Shown here piece by piece: positions 50,395-59,906 of a stretch of DNA of 64,000 nt. Both the position numbers and the translations under genes were made by a program. The stretch covers positions 3,458-67,457 of the forward strand of contig UQKL01000015.1 of the NCBI GenBank assembly GCA_900541695.1. The letters run 5' to 3'. The notes beneath the pieces are model-generated. The model did no database searches and was not told the DNA's origin. It saw only the letters and a program-made list of their open reading frames with translations. Positions within the stretch are counted from its first letter, which is position 1, and each line of letters starts with the position of its first letter. This stretch comes from an uncultured Collinsella sp. GTDB taxonomy: Bacteria > Actinomycetota > Coriobacteriia > Coriobacteriales > Coriobacteriaceae.

Positions 50395-50883
50395 ATGGAG
50401 CGCATCGCCAGCTTTTCCGTTGATCATCTGCTGCTTGAGCCCGGCGTTTATGTGAGCCGCACCGACCGCGATCCGGCGACCGGTGCTGCCGTCACCACCT
50501 TTGATCTGCGCCTGACCACGCCCAACAAGGAGCCGGTCATGAACACGGCCGAGTGCCACACCATCGAGCACCTGGGTGCGACGTTCCTTCGCAACCATGC
50601 CGAGTGGTCGAGCCGCATTGTCTACTTTGGCCCCATGGGCTGCCGCACGGGCTTTTACCTCGTCGTTTTTGGTGAGCTGACGAGCGAGGAGATCTTGCCG
50701 CTCGTGCGCGAGCTGTTTGAGTTTGTCGCCGACTTCGAGGGCGATGTCCCCGGTGCCGCTCCCGAGGAGTGCGGCAACTACCTGGACCAGAACCTTCCCA
50801 TGGCTAACTGGCTCGCGCGCCGCTACCTCGACCGCGATCTGGCCGATATCGACGAGAAACACCTGCATTATCAGCAGGCGTAA
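50395..50883 (+). CDS. luxS: S-ribosylhomocysteine lyase
   Basis: 162 residues, typical length. The metal ligands are present in HTIEH (H55, H59) and C126 (EECGNY), and the catalytic Cys in GPMGCRTGFYL (C83). LuxS cleaves S-ribosylhomocysteine to homocysteine and the AI-2 precursor DPD in the activated-methyl cycle. The gene stands alone with its own promoter and terminator. Its product may serve methionine recycling, quorum signalling, or both; the sequence cannot separate these. Confidence 0.97.
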   Translation: MERIASFSVDHLLLEPGVYVSRTDRDPATGAAVTTFDLRLTTPNKEPVMNTAECHTIEHLGATFLRNHAEWSSRIVYFGPMGCRTGFYLVVFGELTSEEILPLVRELFEFVADFEGDVPGAAPEECGNYLDQNLPMANWLARRYLDRDLADIDEKHLHYQQA

Positions 50884-50912
50884 GGGCTTTATCGCCTAAA
50901 ACGTGCGCATTG

Positions 50913-50943
50913 GGCGCCTTCGCTTATGCGGGGGCGCCTTTTT
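50913..50943 (+). terminator. Terminator after luxS
   Basis: GGCGCC at 50913-50918 pairs with GGCGCC at 50933-50938, followed by TTTTT. Confidence 0.85.
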
Positions 50944-50964
50944 GTTGAGTGGTCGGGACGAGCG

Positions 50965-50993
50965 TTCAAAATCGCTCATGTTTGTTCTAGAAT
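50965..50993 (+). promoter_or_regulatory. Candidate promoter of the DUF4867 gene
   Basis: TTCAAA (50965-50970), 17 bases and TAGAAT (50988-50993). Around it the pentamer TGTTC and its inverse GAACA recur (50983, 50994, 51014, 51025 region), which may mark an operator. Confidence 0.55.
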
Positions 50994-51027
50994 GTTCATA
51001 CTGTCACATAAACGAACAGGAGCGAAC

Positions 51028-51672
51028 ATGCATATCTATTCTGTCGAGGATTCCGAGTTCAAGTCCTATGGCAACGTTTGGGATAACGTTCCGTCCGAGC
51101 TCACGTCGCCCGTGCTCGAGGCGCTTTCTGCCACGCCCATTCCCGAGGGCAGCAAGTACGTAGCAAGTGCGCCGGAGCTCGAGGGCGTCAAGGATGCCGA
51201 TAAGCTGGGCTTTCTCATGTTTGGCGGCCGTCCCTTCCAGCTGGGTTGGTGCAACGGCCACAATACACGACTCAACTGTCTGGAGTATCACCGCGCGAGT
51301 GAGTTCAACCTGGGCGCGCGCGACTTTATCCTGCTCGTGGCGCATCGCTGGGAGATTGAGGACGGCGGGCTCGACACCGCGTGCGTCAAGGCGTTCCGCG
51401 TGCCGGCGGGCAAGGTCGTTGAGGTTTTCAACACCACGCTTCACTACACGCCGTGCATGGTCGACGACGGCGGCTTCCAGGTGATGGTGGCGCTGCCCGC
51501 CGGCACCAACGGTCCGCGTCCCGAGGCCGCAACCGACATGCCTGCTGCCGGTGACAGCTACTGCTATTGGAAGGCCGACAAGTGGGTTCTCTGCCATGCT
51601 GACAGCCCCAAAGCTGCCGAGGGCGGCTACGTAGGCCTCACCGGCAAGAACCTCGACATCACCTGCGACTAG
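51028..51672 (+). CDS. DUF4867 family protein
   Basis: 214 residues. The sequence MHIYSVEDSEFKSYGNVW, the central GWCNGHNTRLNCLEYHRASEFN (split) and VFNTTLHYTPC match what I remember of the DUF4867 family, whose members are often linked to sugar metabolism. The LEYHRASE and HR/H residues suggest a cupin-like metal site, but no function is established. The frame is open from 50926; the ATG at 51028 has ACAGGAGCG seven bases before it and a good promoter 35 bases further up. It lies between luxS and a 6-phospho-beta-glucosidase gene, separated from the latter by a palindrome-rich gap. Confidence 0.75.
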   Translation: MHIYSVEDSEFKSYGNVWDNVPSELTSPVLEALSATPIPEGSKYVASAPELEGVKDADKLGFLMFGGRPFQLGWCNGHNTRLNCLEYHRASEFNLGARDFILLVAHRWEIEDGGLDTACVKAFRVPAGKVVEVFNTTLHYTPCMVDDGGFQVMVALPAGTNGPRPEAATDMPAAGDSYCYWKADKWVLCHADSPKAAEGGYVGLTGKNLDITCD

Positions 51673-51679
51673 AATCTTC

Positions 51680-51816
51680 TGTCTCGATCTGTAACATCTA
51701 GCGGGCTAAATTGTCTCTACCTGTTACAGATTTAGACAAACTGCAGGGGGCCGCCCGAAAATCTCGATCTGTAACACCAGGCCCGGTTTTGGTTGCCTAA
51801 CTGTTACAGATCGAGA
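51680..51816. repeat. Two tandem palindromes sharing the arm TCTCGATCTGTAACA
   Basis: Palindrome A has arms at 51680-51696 and 51722-51738 (17 bp, two mismatches). Palindrome B has perfect 15-bp arms at 51762-51776 and 51802-51816. All four arms are versions of TCTCGATCTGTAACA, while the loops differ. The pair could be a double hairpin in RNA or a four-site DNA-binding array. Confidence 0.92.
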
Positions 51817-51831
51817 CAAGCCGGTCCCAAA

Positions 51832-51864
51832 CCACCACAAAGGTGCCTGTCCCCTTTGTGGTGG
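51832..51864. repeat. Perfect 12-bp inverted repeat
   Basis: CCACCACAAAGG (51832-51843) and CCTTTGTGGTGG (51853-51864) enclose TGCCTGTCC. No T-run follows. Confidence 0.9.
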
Positions 51865-52014
51865 ATTGGACAGGTGGGTATCAAAAAGTGTCAGGTGGGG
51901 TGGCTGCCGGGCGCCTGCACGCGAAAAGAAGTGTCGACCCGCGCTGTTGTCGTTGAGTGGTACCCCGTTTGCGGGGATCCTGAAATCAGGACAAGCAGCG
52001 TATGAAAGGATTGA

Positions 52015-53448
<1,434 letters not shown>

Positions 53449-53484
53449 GGAAGCTGAGGCACTCGACTTCAGAGTTTCCTGACC

Positions 53485-53520
53485 AAGGCGCCCGGCGAGT
53501 ATGTGCTCGCCGGACGCCTT
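53485..53520 (+). terminator. Long hairpin after the GH1 gene
   Basis: Arms 53485-53499 and 53506-53520 pair over 14 bp with one C-A mismatch and a 6-base loop. There is no T-run after it. Confidence 0.75.
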
Positions 53521-53587
53521 GCCGTCTGCGGATTTTGGGACATGCGGCCCGCTTTTTCGATCCATCTGCCGGTACACTAAAGGGACT

Positions 53588-55471
53588 ATGGGTACCCGCG
53601 AGCGACATATCGGCCACGCGGCCGCCCGGACCGCGCCGGTTGCGGATCCCAGGGGCGGCAGGCTGTTCGCCATGCCGCGATTCCTGGTTGGTATAACGCA
53701 CCGTGCATATCGCCACCGCGTCTTTGCTGTCGCCGGTGTCGCCACCGCGCTGTTCCTTATACTTTTGGCAGTCTTGCCGGCGTTGTTCGCCTCCGATTCC
53801 AAGCTTTCCAATGCCGTGCCCGCCTATAGCGAGGTGTCCGAAGAGGTCGTGGATGCGCTCGTCCACTCGAGCTCTCTCCCGTTGCTTGTCGCCGCAATTA
53901 TATTTTCGATCTGGGGCGTATCGGTCTATCTGCGCTGTTTGGACTATGTGTTGCGCCGCCGCCTTGTTGCCATCGCCACCATCTGCGCCCTGTGGATGAT
54001 CGAAGTCATTCTCAAGTACAAGTCGTTCACGCCGTTCTATGCCACTGTGCTGTGGTACCTGTACTACGTGCCCATGACGCTCATTCCGCTGCTCTACCAG
54101 TTGTGTGGTCTGCGCCTTGCGGGCCTGGAGCAACACCGCCTGGGTCGCCGCTACTGCGCTGCGCTGTGGATTGTGGCCATCCTGCTTATCGGATTTGTGC
54201 TCACCAACGATTTTCACCAGCAGGTCTTCCGCTTTGACCGTACAAGCGACACCTGGAGCAACGATTACACGTACGGCTGGGGTTATTTCGCCGTCCTCGT
54301 GTGGACGGCCTTTGACTTCGTGGCCTTTTTTATCCTGGTTGGTCGGTCCTCGTCCTTTCGCATCCAGCGTTTCTCGGGCACGGCGGCGCTCGTGCTGCTG
54401 GGTGGCGCATTCTTTGCCATCTCGTATGCGTTGCGTGTGCCCTGGGCATGGAGGCTCAACTTTTCGCTCGTCTATTGCATCCTGTGCGTGGTGGCGATGG
54501 AAATCTGTCTCGATTGCGGTGTCATTCCGTCGTATCACGACATCGCCGGCATCTTCGACACCTTGCCGCTTGACCTCAAAGTTCTAACGCGCGACCTGCA
54601 GGAAGTCTATGCCACGCCGGTGTCAAAGCCAATGCCGGTAGGCGTGCGCGAGGAGTTGCGGACCCAGGAGCACGGCCGCGCCCATGCCTTTGCCGTGGCG
54701 TCCGATCCCGATGTGATGTACCGTGCCTTTCCGCTGCTGGGCGGATCGGCGCTGCTTGCCCAAGACGTGTCGGAGCTCAACGAGCTTAACCGTGAACTGG
54801 CGCATCGTCGCATGGAGCTGCAGCGTCAAAACGAGCTACTCGCCGCCGACTACGACCTTAAGACGCACCTGGCAGATCAAGAGGCCGAGACCTTGCTGGT
54901 CCAAGATGTGGACCAGGCGCTTGCCCGTGCGCTCGAAGGGATGTACGACCTGCTGAGCTCGCTGCCGCCGTTGACCGACGAAGCGTCTTCGCACGAGCGT
55001 TACCGCATGCTGCAGCGCGCCAAGATGCTCGTCGCCTATTGCAAGCGCAAGGGGTCGCTCACGTTGGCACAGCACGGGGAGAGCGGTTTTGATCGCGACC
55101 GCATTCAGCTCATTGCCAACGAGCTCGCAAGCGACCTGCGCACCATCGATATCGATTGCGCCTCGATTATCGCCATACGGCGCCCGATGCACGCCAGTAC
55201 GGTAAGCGCCCTGTACGACTGTGTGTATGACTTTGCGTTTTTTGCCTACACCACCGACCATCCGGCGCTTATGTATCACTTGGGCGACCATGACCGATGC
55301 AGTGTCGAGCTGCGCGCCACGCTTTTTTCCAACGATGATGCAGATCTTTCGCAGACGCCCGCTGCGCAAGAGCTCGAAAGCGCTCTGCAAGGGCGCAACG
55401 TGGCATACCGCCTTGAGGGTGAGCCCGGCCAGCTGCGCATGATCGTCTTGATGCCGAGGGCGGGTGAGTGA
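53588..55471 (+). CDS. 7TM sensor-like protein (histidine-kinase N-terminal 7TM type) without kinase core
   Basis: 627 residues. After a basic N-terminus there are eight or so helices (first about 37-60, then seven between about 95 and 300) resembling the 7TM sensor found at the N-terminus of some histidine kinases. A coiled-coil (about 395-450: ELNELNRELAHRRMELQRQNELL) and a cytoplasmic domain (about 450-627) follow. I see no H-box, and the C-terminal part lacks clear N and G boxes, although its spacing suggests a degenerate ATPase. A histidine kinase and a regulator follow, coupled by 4-base overlaps, so this is probably an extra sensory subunit. The ATG at 53588 is preferred over upstream starts. 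TACACT at 53573-53578 would make the transcript nearly leaderless. Confidence 0.7.
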   Translation: MGTRERHIGHAAARTAPVADPRGGRLFAMPRFLVGITHRAYRHRVFAVAGVATALFLILLAVLPALFASDSKLSNAVPAYSEVSEEVVDALVHSSSLPLLVAAIIFSIWGVSVYLRCLDYVLRRRLVAIATICALWMIEVILKYKSFTPFYATVLWYLYYVPMTLIPLLYQLCGLRLAGLEQHRLGRRYCAALWIVAILLIGFVLTNDFHQQVFRFDRTSDTWSNDYTYGWGYFAVLVWTAFDFVAFFILVGRSSSFRIQRFSGTAALVLLGGAFFAISYALRVPWAWRLNFSLVYCILCVVAMEICLDCGVIPSYHDIAGIFDTLPLDLKVLTRDLQEVYATPVSKPMPVGVREELRTQEHGRAHAFAVASDPDVMYRAFPLLGGSALLAQDVSELNELNRELAHRRMELQRQNELLAADYDLKTHLADQEAETLLVQDVDQALARALEGMYDLLSSLPPLTDEASSHERYRMLQRAKMLVAYCKRKGSLTLAQHGESGFDRDRIQLIANELASDLRTIDIDCASIIAIRRPMHASTVSALYDCVYDFAFFAYTTDHPALMYHLGDHDRCSVELRATLFSNDDADLSQTPAAQELESALQGRNVAYRLEGEPGQLRMIVLMPRAGE

Positions 55472-56967
55472 CGATGCGGATTTCGCTCATCCTTCCCCAA
55501 ATCGTTGCGCTCGATGTTGTCTTTGCCCTGGCTGCGTGTCTGCAGACGATTCACGTCCCGCTCATCGCATCGCGCCGCTCGTCCTATAACCGAAAGGTGA
55601 TTTGCGCCTACGAGGCGAGTCTTGTGCTTCACCTGATGATTTCGGCGCTCATCTTATTCGCGTCGTCTGGCTCGTATCTGATGGCGCCGCTTGACGTTTG
55701 CGCCAGGGCAATGGGCGGAGTGCTGTGGCTGAATGCCGCGATCTTTGCCTATGGCGTGGTACTTATGGTGCACTATCGTCGCCTCGTCATGCTGGTCGAG
55801 CTGTTGCTTGTTGTCGCCGTTACACCACCGGTGGTTTTTGCCATGGGCTCGGCGTGGACCGTTGTCCTTATCGCAGAGGGAGCGTTCTTCCTGTTCCGCT
55901 CCATCGCGGCGCTCTTGATGGACGTCCGTAACCGCCAGGAGGATATCACCGCGTTCTCGACGATCGAGACCATCAACGTGATTCCCGTGGGCATCCTGTA
56001 TCTGGACCCGAGGGGCCGTCCGCTGCTCATGAACCGCTGCATGCGCAAAAACCTGGTGGAACTTCATATGCCTACCGATCTGCGTGACATGAGCAGCACA
56101 TGGAACGACCTGCGCAAACTTAGTATGCAAATGCCCAAAAGCAGCGCTAATCGCGCCCATATCGACCTCGATCGCTTTGGTAGGGATCGCGCCGTGGTCG
56201 AGATCTCTCCTTCCGAGATTCGTCTGTTCGTGCGTGACTCCGTTACGGTCTCGGGCCGTCCATTCGAGCGCGTCGTCGGCCTGGACGTGACGGAATACGC
56301 TCACGCCTACGACCGTCTGGCGCAAGCCAACCACCTGCTTGAGCTTGCGGGCCAAGAGCTCCAGGCCCAGATCGAAGAAGTTAAAAAGGTTGCCGACAAT
56401 GCGGCCTACCTACGTATGCGTGCCCGCGTGCACGACGTGATCGGGCAGCGCCTGTCCATTCTTCATCGCTATTTGGAGGAGGGGCGCCTGGATGACGAGT
56501 CACTCGAGCAGATTGACCCGTTGCTGCGCTCAATCGCCGCCGATTTGCGTAGTGACGGTGCCAGCGAGCCTGCAGAGCAGCTGGGCGATATCGTCCATGC
56601 TTTTGGCCTGGTGAGTGTGCAGATCGATGTTGAGGGTGCGCTGCCTGAGGACGTGCGTGTCGCCGCCGCATTTTTGCAGATTATCCGTGAGGCCTCGACC
56701 AATGCCACCAAGCATGCGCAGGCGCATCGGGTCCACGTGCGTCTGTGGCAGGAGGGGGCGGATGCTGGAGCCGTCGCGCGCATGACGATTTCTAACGACG
56801 GCTCCCCAGCCCCCGTATCGTATCGCGAGGGAACGGGTATCCCTGGTATGAGGCATGTCGCACAGAATCTGGGCGGCAGCCTTGAGGTCCATGCCGCCCC
56901 ACCCTTTACGCTTACGGTATCCATTCCGCTCGCCTCCAGCGCCACGGTCCAAAGGAGAAGCTCATGA
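55468..56967 (+). CDS. Sensor histidine kinase of the LuxR-type triad
   Basis: 499 residues. About six membrane helices (1-155) are followed by a PAS-like segment (about 165-280, NVIPVGILYLDPRGRPLLMNR), a coiled coil (about 285-310), the phosphoacceptor helix RMRARVHDVIGQRLSILHR (H about 318) and a GHKL ATPase (REASTNATKHA N box; GTGIPGMRHVAQNLGG G box). The phosphoacceptor has RVHDVIGQ rather than the common REIHD, a variant of HisKA_3. A GTG at 55468 overlaps the previous stop (GTGA) with GAGGG seven bases before it. An ATG at 55474 is the alternative. The signal is unknown. Confidence 0.88.
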   Translation: MTMRISLILPQIVALDVVFALAACLQTIHVPLIASRRSSYNRKVICAYEASLVLHLMISALILFASSGSYLMAPLDVCARAMGGVLWLNAAIFAYGVVLMVHYRRLVMLVELLLVVAVTPPVVFAMGSAWTVVLIAEGAFFLFRSIAALLMDVRNRQEDITAFSTIETINVIPVGILYLDPRGRPLLMNRCMRKNLVELHMPTDLRDMSSTWNDLRKLSMQMPKSSANRAHIDLDRFGRDRAVVEISPSEIRLFVRDSVTVSGRPFERVVGLDVTEYAHAYDRLAQANHLLELAGQELQAQIEEVKKVADNAAYLRMRARVHDVIGQRLSILHRYLEEGRLDDESLEQIDPLLRSIAADLRSDGASEPAEQLGDIVHAFGLVSVQIDVEGALPEDVRVAAAFLQIIREASTNATKHAQAHRVHVRLWQEGADAGAVARMTISNDGSPAPVSYREGTGIPGMRHVAQNLGGSLEVHAAPPFTLTVSIPLASSATVQRRSS

Positions 56968-57584
56968 TCCGCGTGTTAATCGTCGAAGACCAGGCCATCC
57001 TGCGCGAAAGCCTGGCGCGCTCCGTTGGCGACCAGCCCGATATGACCGTCGTCGCCGCGATCGCCGATGCCTCCGAGGCCTTGGGTGTCGCGCTCAAGGA
57101 GCGCCCTGACATGATACTGATGGACGTGTGCACCGAACACGATTCAAACGGCATCGTGGCGGCGGCGCGCATCAAGGAGCAACTGCCCGAGTGTCGCATC
57201 ATTATCATGACCGGCATGCCCGAGATCACCTTTGTCGATCAGGCCCGCGAGGCGGCCGTCGACAGCTTTGTGTACAAGAACGTCGGTATCGACGAGCTGT
57301 TCGCCGTGATGCGCTCCACGCTGGCGGGCTATTGCACGTTTCCCAAGCCGCCCGAGAGCATTTTTTCGGGTACGGCGGCACTCGACGATGTCGAGCTGTC
57401 GATTTTGCGCCTCGCCTGCGAGGGCAAGAGCCGTCGCGAGATCGCGGCCGAACTGTTTATGAGTGAGGGCACCATCAAGCGCCGCATCTCGGAGATCCTG
57501 AGCAAGACCGGCTACGACAACATCATGCGCCTGGCCGTGCATGCGGTGACCGAAGGCAGCATCGTTCCCAACATGGAGCGCTAA
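56964..57584 (+). CDS. LuxR-family response regulator
   Basis: 206 residues. Receiver: VEDQ acidic pair, phospho-Asp in MILMDVC (about D54), Thr in IMTGMP and Lys in VYKNVG. The LuxR HTH (about 140-200) is LDDVELSILRLACEGKSRREIAAELFMSEGTIKRRISEIL (split). It differs from common sequences by DVELSILRLAC in place of LTxRExEVL, but keeps the scissor helix pattern. ATG overlaps the kinase stop (ATGA). It is the final gene of the 7TM protein/kinase/regulator operon, and its target genes are not evident from the window. Confidence 0.92.
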   Translation: MIRVLIVEDQAILRESLARSVGDQPDMTVVAAIADASEALGVALKERPDMILMDVCTEHDSNGIVAAARIKEQLPECRIIIMTGMPEITFVDQAREAAVDSFVYKNVGIDELFAVMRSTLAGYCTFPKPPESIFSGTAALDDVELSILRLACEGKSRREIAAELFMSEGTIKRRISEILSKTGYDNIMRLAVHAVTEGSIVPNMER

Positions 57585-57610
57585 CGCTCGTTGCGTATCG
57601 GCATAAAAAC

Positions 57611-57645
57611 GACGGGGCCGCAGGATCAACTCCTGCGGCCCCGTC
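57611..57645 (-). terminator. Strong hairpin between converging genes, T-run on the minus strand
   Basis: A perfect 15-bp stem (57611-57625 with 57631-57645) has a TCAAC loop. On the minus strand it is followed by GTTTTTATGC, so it best serves the lipoprotein gene, though it can also stop the plus-strand operon. Confidence 0.88.
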
Positions 57646-57693
57646 TGGTGTGCGCGGATGTGTCCGCCAACCCGCGGCTGATGTTACGTGCCG

Positions 57694-58536
57694 TTACGCG
57701 ATGGTTGCGCTGTAGGAGGCGACGTCCTCGTAGGAATCGGTCAGGTAGGCGTCGATGCCGATGGTCGTATTGACGAGGTCGTCAAGGCTGTCAAGCTCGC
57801 CGCTCGAGAACGTGAATTCCTCGGTGGCGTTGGTGCCGGGCATCAGGTGAGCCGAGAACCAGGGTTCCTTCATGGTGCCGTTGACGTTGGTCTTGCCGGA
57901 AGGAGCGTAGAAGGTCAGGTCCTTGTCGCTCTTGTTGGTGATGTTGACGACAAATCCGATGTCGCCCCAGTCGTCCTTGAACTTCTCGGTGATGGTGATG
58001 GTGCACAGGTCGTCATCGGCGACGGTGACGGCGGGGGAGATTTCGATGCTCTGGACGTCGTCGTCTTCGACGGCCTCATCGATCTCTTCTTCCTTCTCGG
58101 CGTTCTCGCGATCCTTCTTCACCGTACCGGACAGATCCTTGTCGGACTTCGTAAAGATAAGCTTGTCGCCTTCCACCTCGAGGACGAGCTTGTCGTCCTT
58201 GAGCTTCAGGTCGTGCGACTCATCTTCGGCGGTAATCGTTACGGTGGTGGCGTCCTTGGCCTCCCATTTCAGGTCGGCGACCTCAAGGAACATGTCGAGG
58301 ACGCCCGTGCCGTCTTCGTCGAGGATCAGGATACAGTTGAGGCCCCACTCCTTGAGCATATCCATGTACTCATCGGTGAGCTCTTCGCCGTCCAAGGTTC
58401 CACCCGAGTACTGCCAGCTGCCGACGAAGTTGGCCTTGGGGTCCTTGCCGCCGCCGCTGCAGCCCGTCAGGGCAAAGGCGAGCGCCAGGACGCATGTCAG
58501 GAATGCGAGTACGGACTTTTTGAACGTTGTCTTCAT
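57694..58536 (-). CDS. Lipoprotein of unknown function
   Basis: 280 residues. A lipoprotein signal peptide with lipobox LTGC (C25 or C26 as the lipidated residue) is followed by GGGKDPKANFVGSWQYSGGTLDGEE, a lipocalin-like opening (GxW), and a beta-rich middle. An acidic Lys/Glu/Asp linker (about 140-165) and a second, Ig-like domain (about 175-280; FVVNITNKSDKDLTFYAPSG) complete it, the latter resembling DUF4352/FxLYD-type domains. It is attached outside the membrane. AAAGGAGG precedes the ATG. It is downstream of the SPFH/zinc-ribbon genes after an 80-base gap and may be part of that operon or separate. Confidence 0.85.
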   Translation of the reverse strand: MKTTFKKSVLAFLTCVLALAFALTGCSGGGKDPKANFVGSWQYSGGTLDGEELTDEYMDMLKEWGLNCILILDEDGTGVLDMFLEVADLKWEAKDATTVTITAEDESHDLKLKDDKLVLEVEGDKLIFTKSDKDLSGTVKKDRENAEKEEEIDEAVEDDDVQSIEISPAVTVADDDLCTITITEKFKDDWGDIGFVVNITNKSDKDLTFYAPSGKTNVNGTMKEPWFSAHLMPGTNATEEFTFSSGELDSLDDLVNTTIGIDAYLTDSYEDVASYSATIA

Positions 58537-58575
58537 GGTGTCCTCCTTTATCGAACGAAACCCATAGAAGCAAAT

Positions 58576-58597
58576 GCGGGGGTGGCGGAACCCCCGC
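58576..58597 (-). terminator. Short hairpin between SPFH and lipoprotein genes
   Basis: GCGGGGGT (58576-58583) pairs with ACCCCCGC (58590-58597) around a 6-base loop. With no T-run it is a weak terminator or processing site. Confidence 0.4.
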
Positions 58598-58616
58598 CAA
58601 TTACCAGATAAAGGGG

Positions 58617-59858
58617 TTAGGGCCTGGGTGTTCCGCAGTTGCTGCAGAACTTGCCGCCGTTTTCGCTACCGCAGTTGGGGCAGAACCACTTGGCCGGTGC
58701 CGGGGTGGGTGCGGGGCTGCCGCACTCGGAGCAGAACTTGCCGGTGTTGGTGGCGCCGCAGCTGCAGGTCCATGCGCCGGCCGCAGGTGCGGCAGCGGGT
58801 GCCGGTGCGGGGGCGGGAGCCGGAGCCGGCTGCGGGGCAGCCTGCTGCTGTGCCTGGCCGGCGGCGAACAGCTGGCTAGCGTTCATGCCGCCCATGCCAC
58901 CTGCCATGCCCATGCCCATAAAGCCTGCCATCGCGCCGTTGGGGTTGGCCGCTGCCGCGCGCATCGCGTCGCTCTGGGCGCTGGCGATGTTGGCGGCCGC
59001 CATGGTGGGATCGCGCATGACTGCGGCCTTCTGCAGGTCCTTGATCATCTGCTCGTCTTCTTGCGAGGCGGCGATGGAGTTGACGCCAAAGCTCACGATC
59101 TCGACGCCACGTAGGTCGCGCCAGTCGGCCGAGAGGACCTCGTTGAGCACGCGGGCGAGCTCGGTGGTGTGACCGGGGATGGCGCTGTAGCGAATGCCCA
59201 TTTCCGAGATCTTGGCAAAGGCGGGCTGCAGAGCGGTGAGCAGCTCGGACTTAAGCTGGCTGTCGATCTTATCGCGCGTGTAGCTATCGGTCACGTTGCC
59301 GCACACGTTGGTGTAGAACAGCAGCGGGTTGGTGATGCGGTACGAATACTCGCCGTTGCAGCGAACGGAGATGTCGACGTCCAGGCCAATGTTGTTATCG
59401 ACCACGCGGAAAGGCACGGGCGAGGCGGTGCCGTACTTGTTGCCGATGATCTCCTTGGTGTTGATGAAGTAGACGCGCTGGTCCTTGCCTGCGTCGCCGC
59501 CAAAGGTAAAGCGGCTGCCGATATTGGCGAACGTCTCCTTGATGGAGTCGCCCAGGTTGCCGCTAAAGACGCTCGGCTCGCTGCCGGTGTCAAAGACGAA
59601 CTCGCCGGGCTCCAGCGCGACCTCGATGATCTTGCCGTTTTGCACCACGAGCATGCCCTGGCCGTCGTTGACGGCGATGACGGAGCCGTTGGAGATGACG
59701 TTGTCCTCGCCGCGCGTGTTGGAGCTGCGGCCGCCGGTGCGCTTGCTGCCCTTGCAGGCCAAGACATCAGCGGGCATCGATTCGCAATAGATAAATTCCT
59801 TCCACTGGTCGGCCATGACGCCGCCGGCAGCGCCCAATCCAGCTTTCAAGAGTCCCAT
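58617..59858 (-). CDS. SPFH-domain protein with C-terminal zinc ribbons (YdjI-like)
   Basis: 413 residues. An SPFH core (about 20-245; FIYCESMPADVL, PGEFVFDTGSEPSVF, RVVDNNIGLDVDISVRCNGEYSYRI split) is followed by a helical segment and Gly/Met-rich, then Ala/Pro-rich linkers. Two zinc ribbons end the protein (CSCGATNTGKFCSECG and CPNCGSENGGKFCSNCG, about 357-410). B. subtilis YdjI has this layout and, with YdjG/YdjH, recruits PspA to membranes in stress. The homology is from motif layout only. Here it follows two other zinc-ribbon genes on the same strand, suggesting the same kind of complex. Confidence 0.85.
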   Translation of the reverse strand: MGLLKAGLGAAGGVMADQWKEFIYCESMPADVLACKGSKRTGGRSSNTRGEDNVISNGSVIAVNDGQGMLVVQNGKIIEVALEPGEFVFDTGSEPSVFSGNLGDSIKETFANIGSRFTFGGDAGKDQRVYFINTKEIIGNKYGTASPVPFRVVDNNIGLDVDISVRCNGEYSYRITNPLLFYTNVCGNVTDSYTRDKIDSQLKSELLTALQPAFAKISEMGIRYSAIPGHTTELARVLNEVLSADWRDLRGVEIVSFGVNSIAASQEDEQMIKDLQKAAVMRDPTMAAANIASAQSDAMRAAAANPNGAMAGFMGMGMAGGMGGMNASQLFAAGQAQQQAAPQPAPAPAPAPAPAAAPAAGAWTCSCGATNTGKFCSECGSPAPTPAPAKWFCPNCGSENGGKFCSNCGTPRP

Positions 59859-59906
59859 GGTGATCTTCCTTTCTCGTCAAAGGCCGGGTGGTATTGGTCA
59901 GAATGG

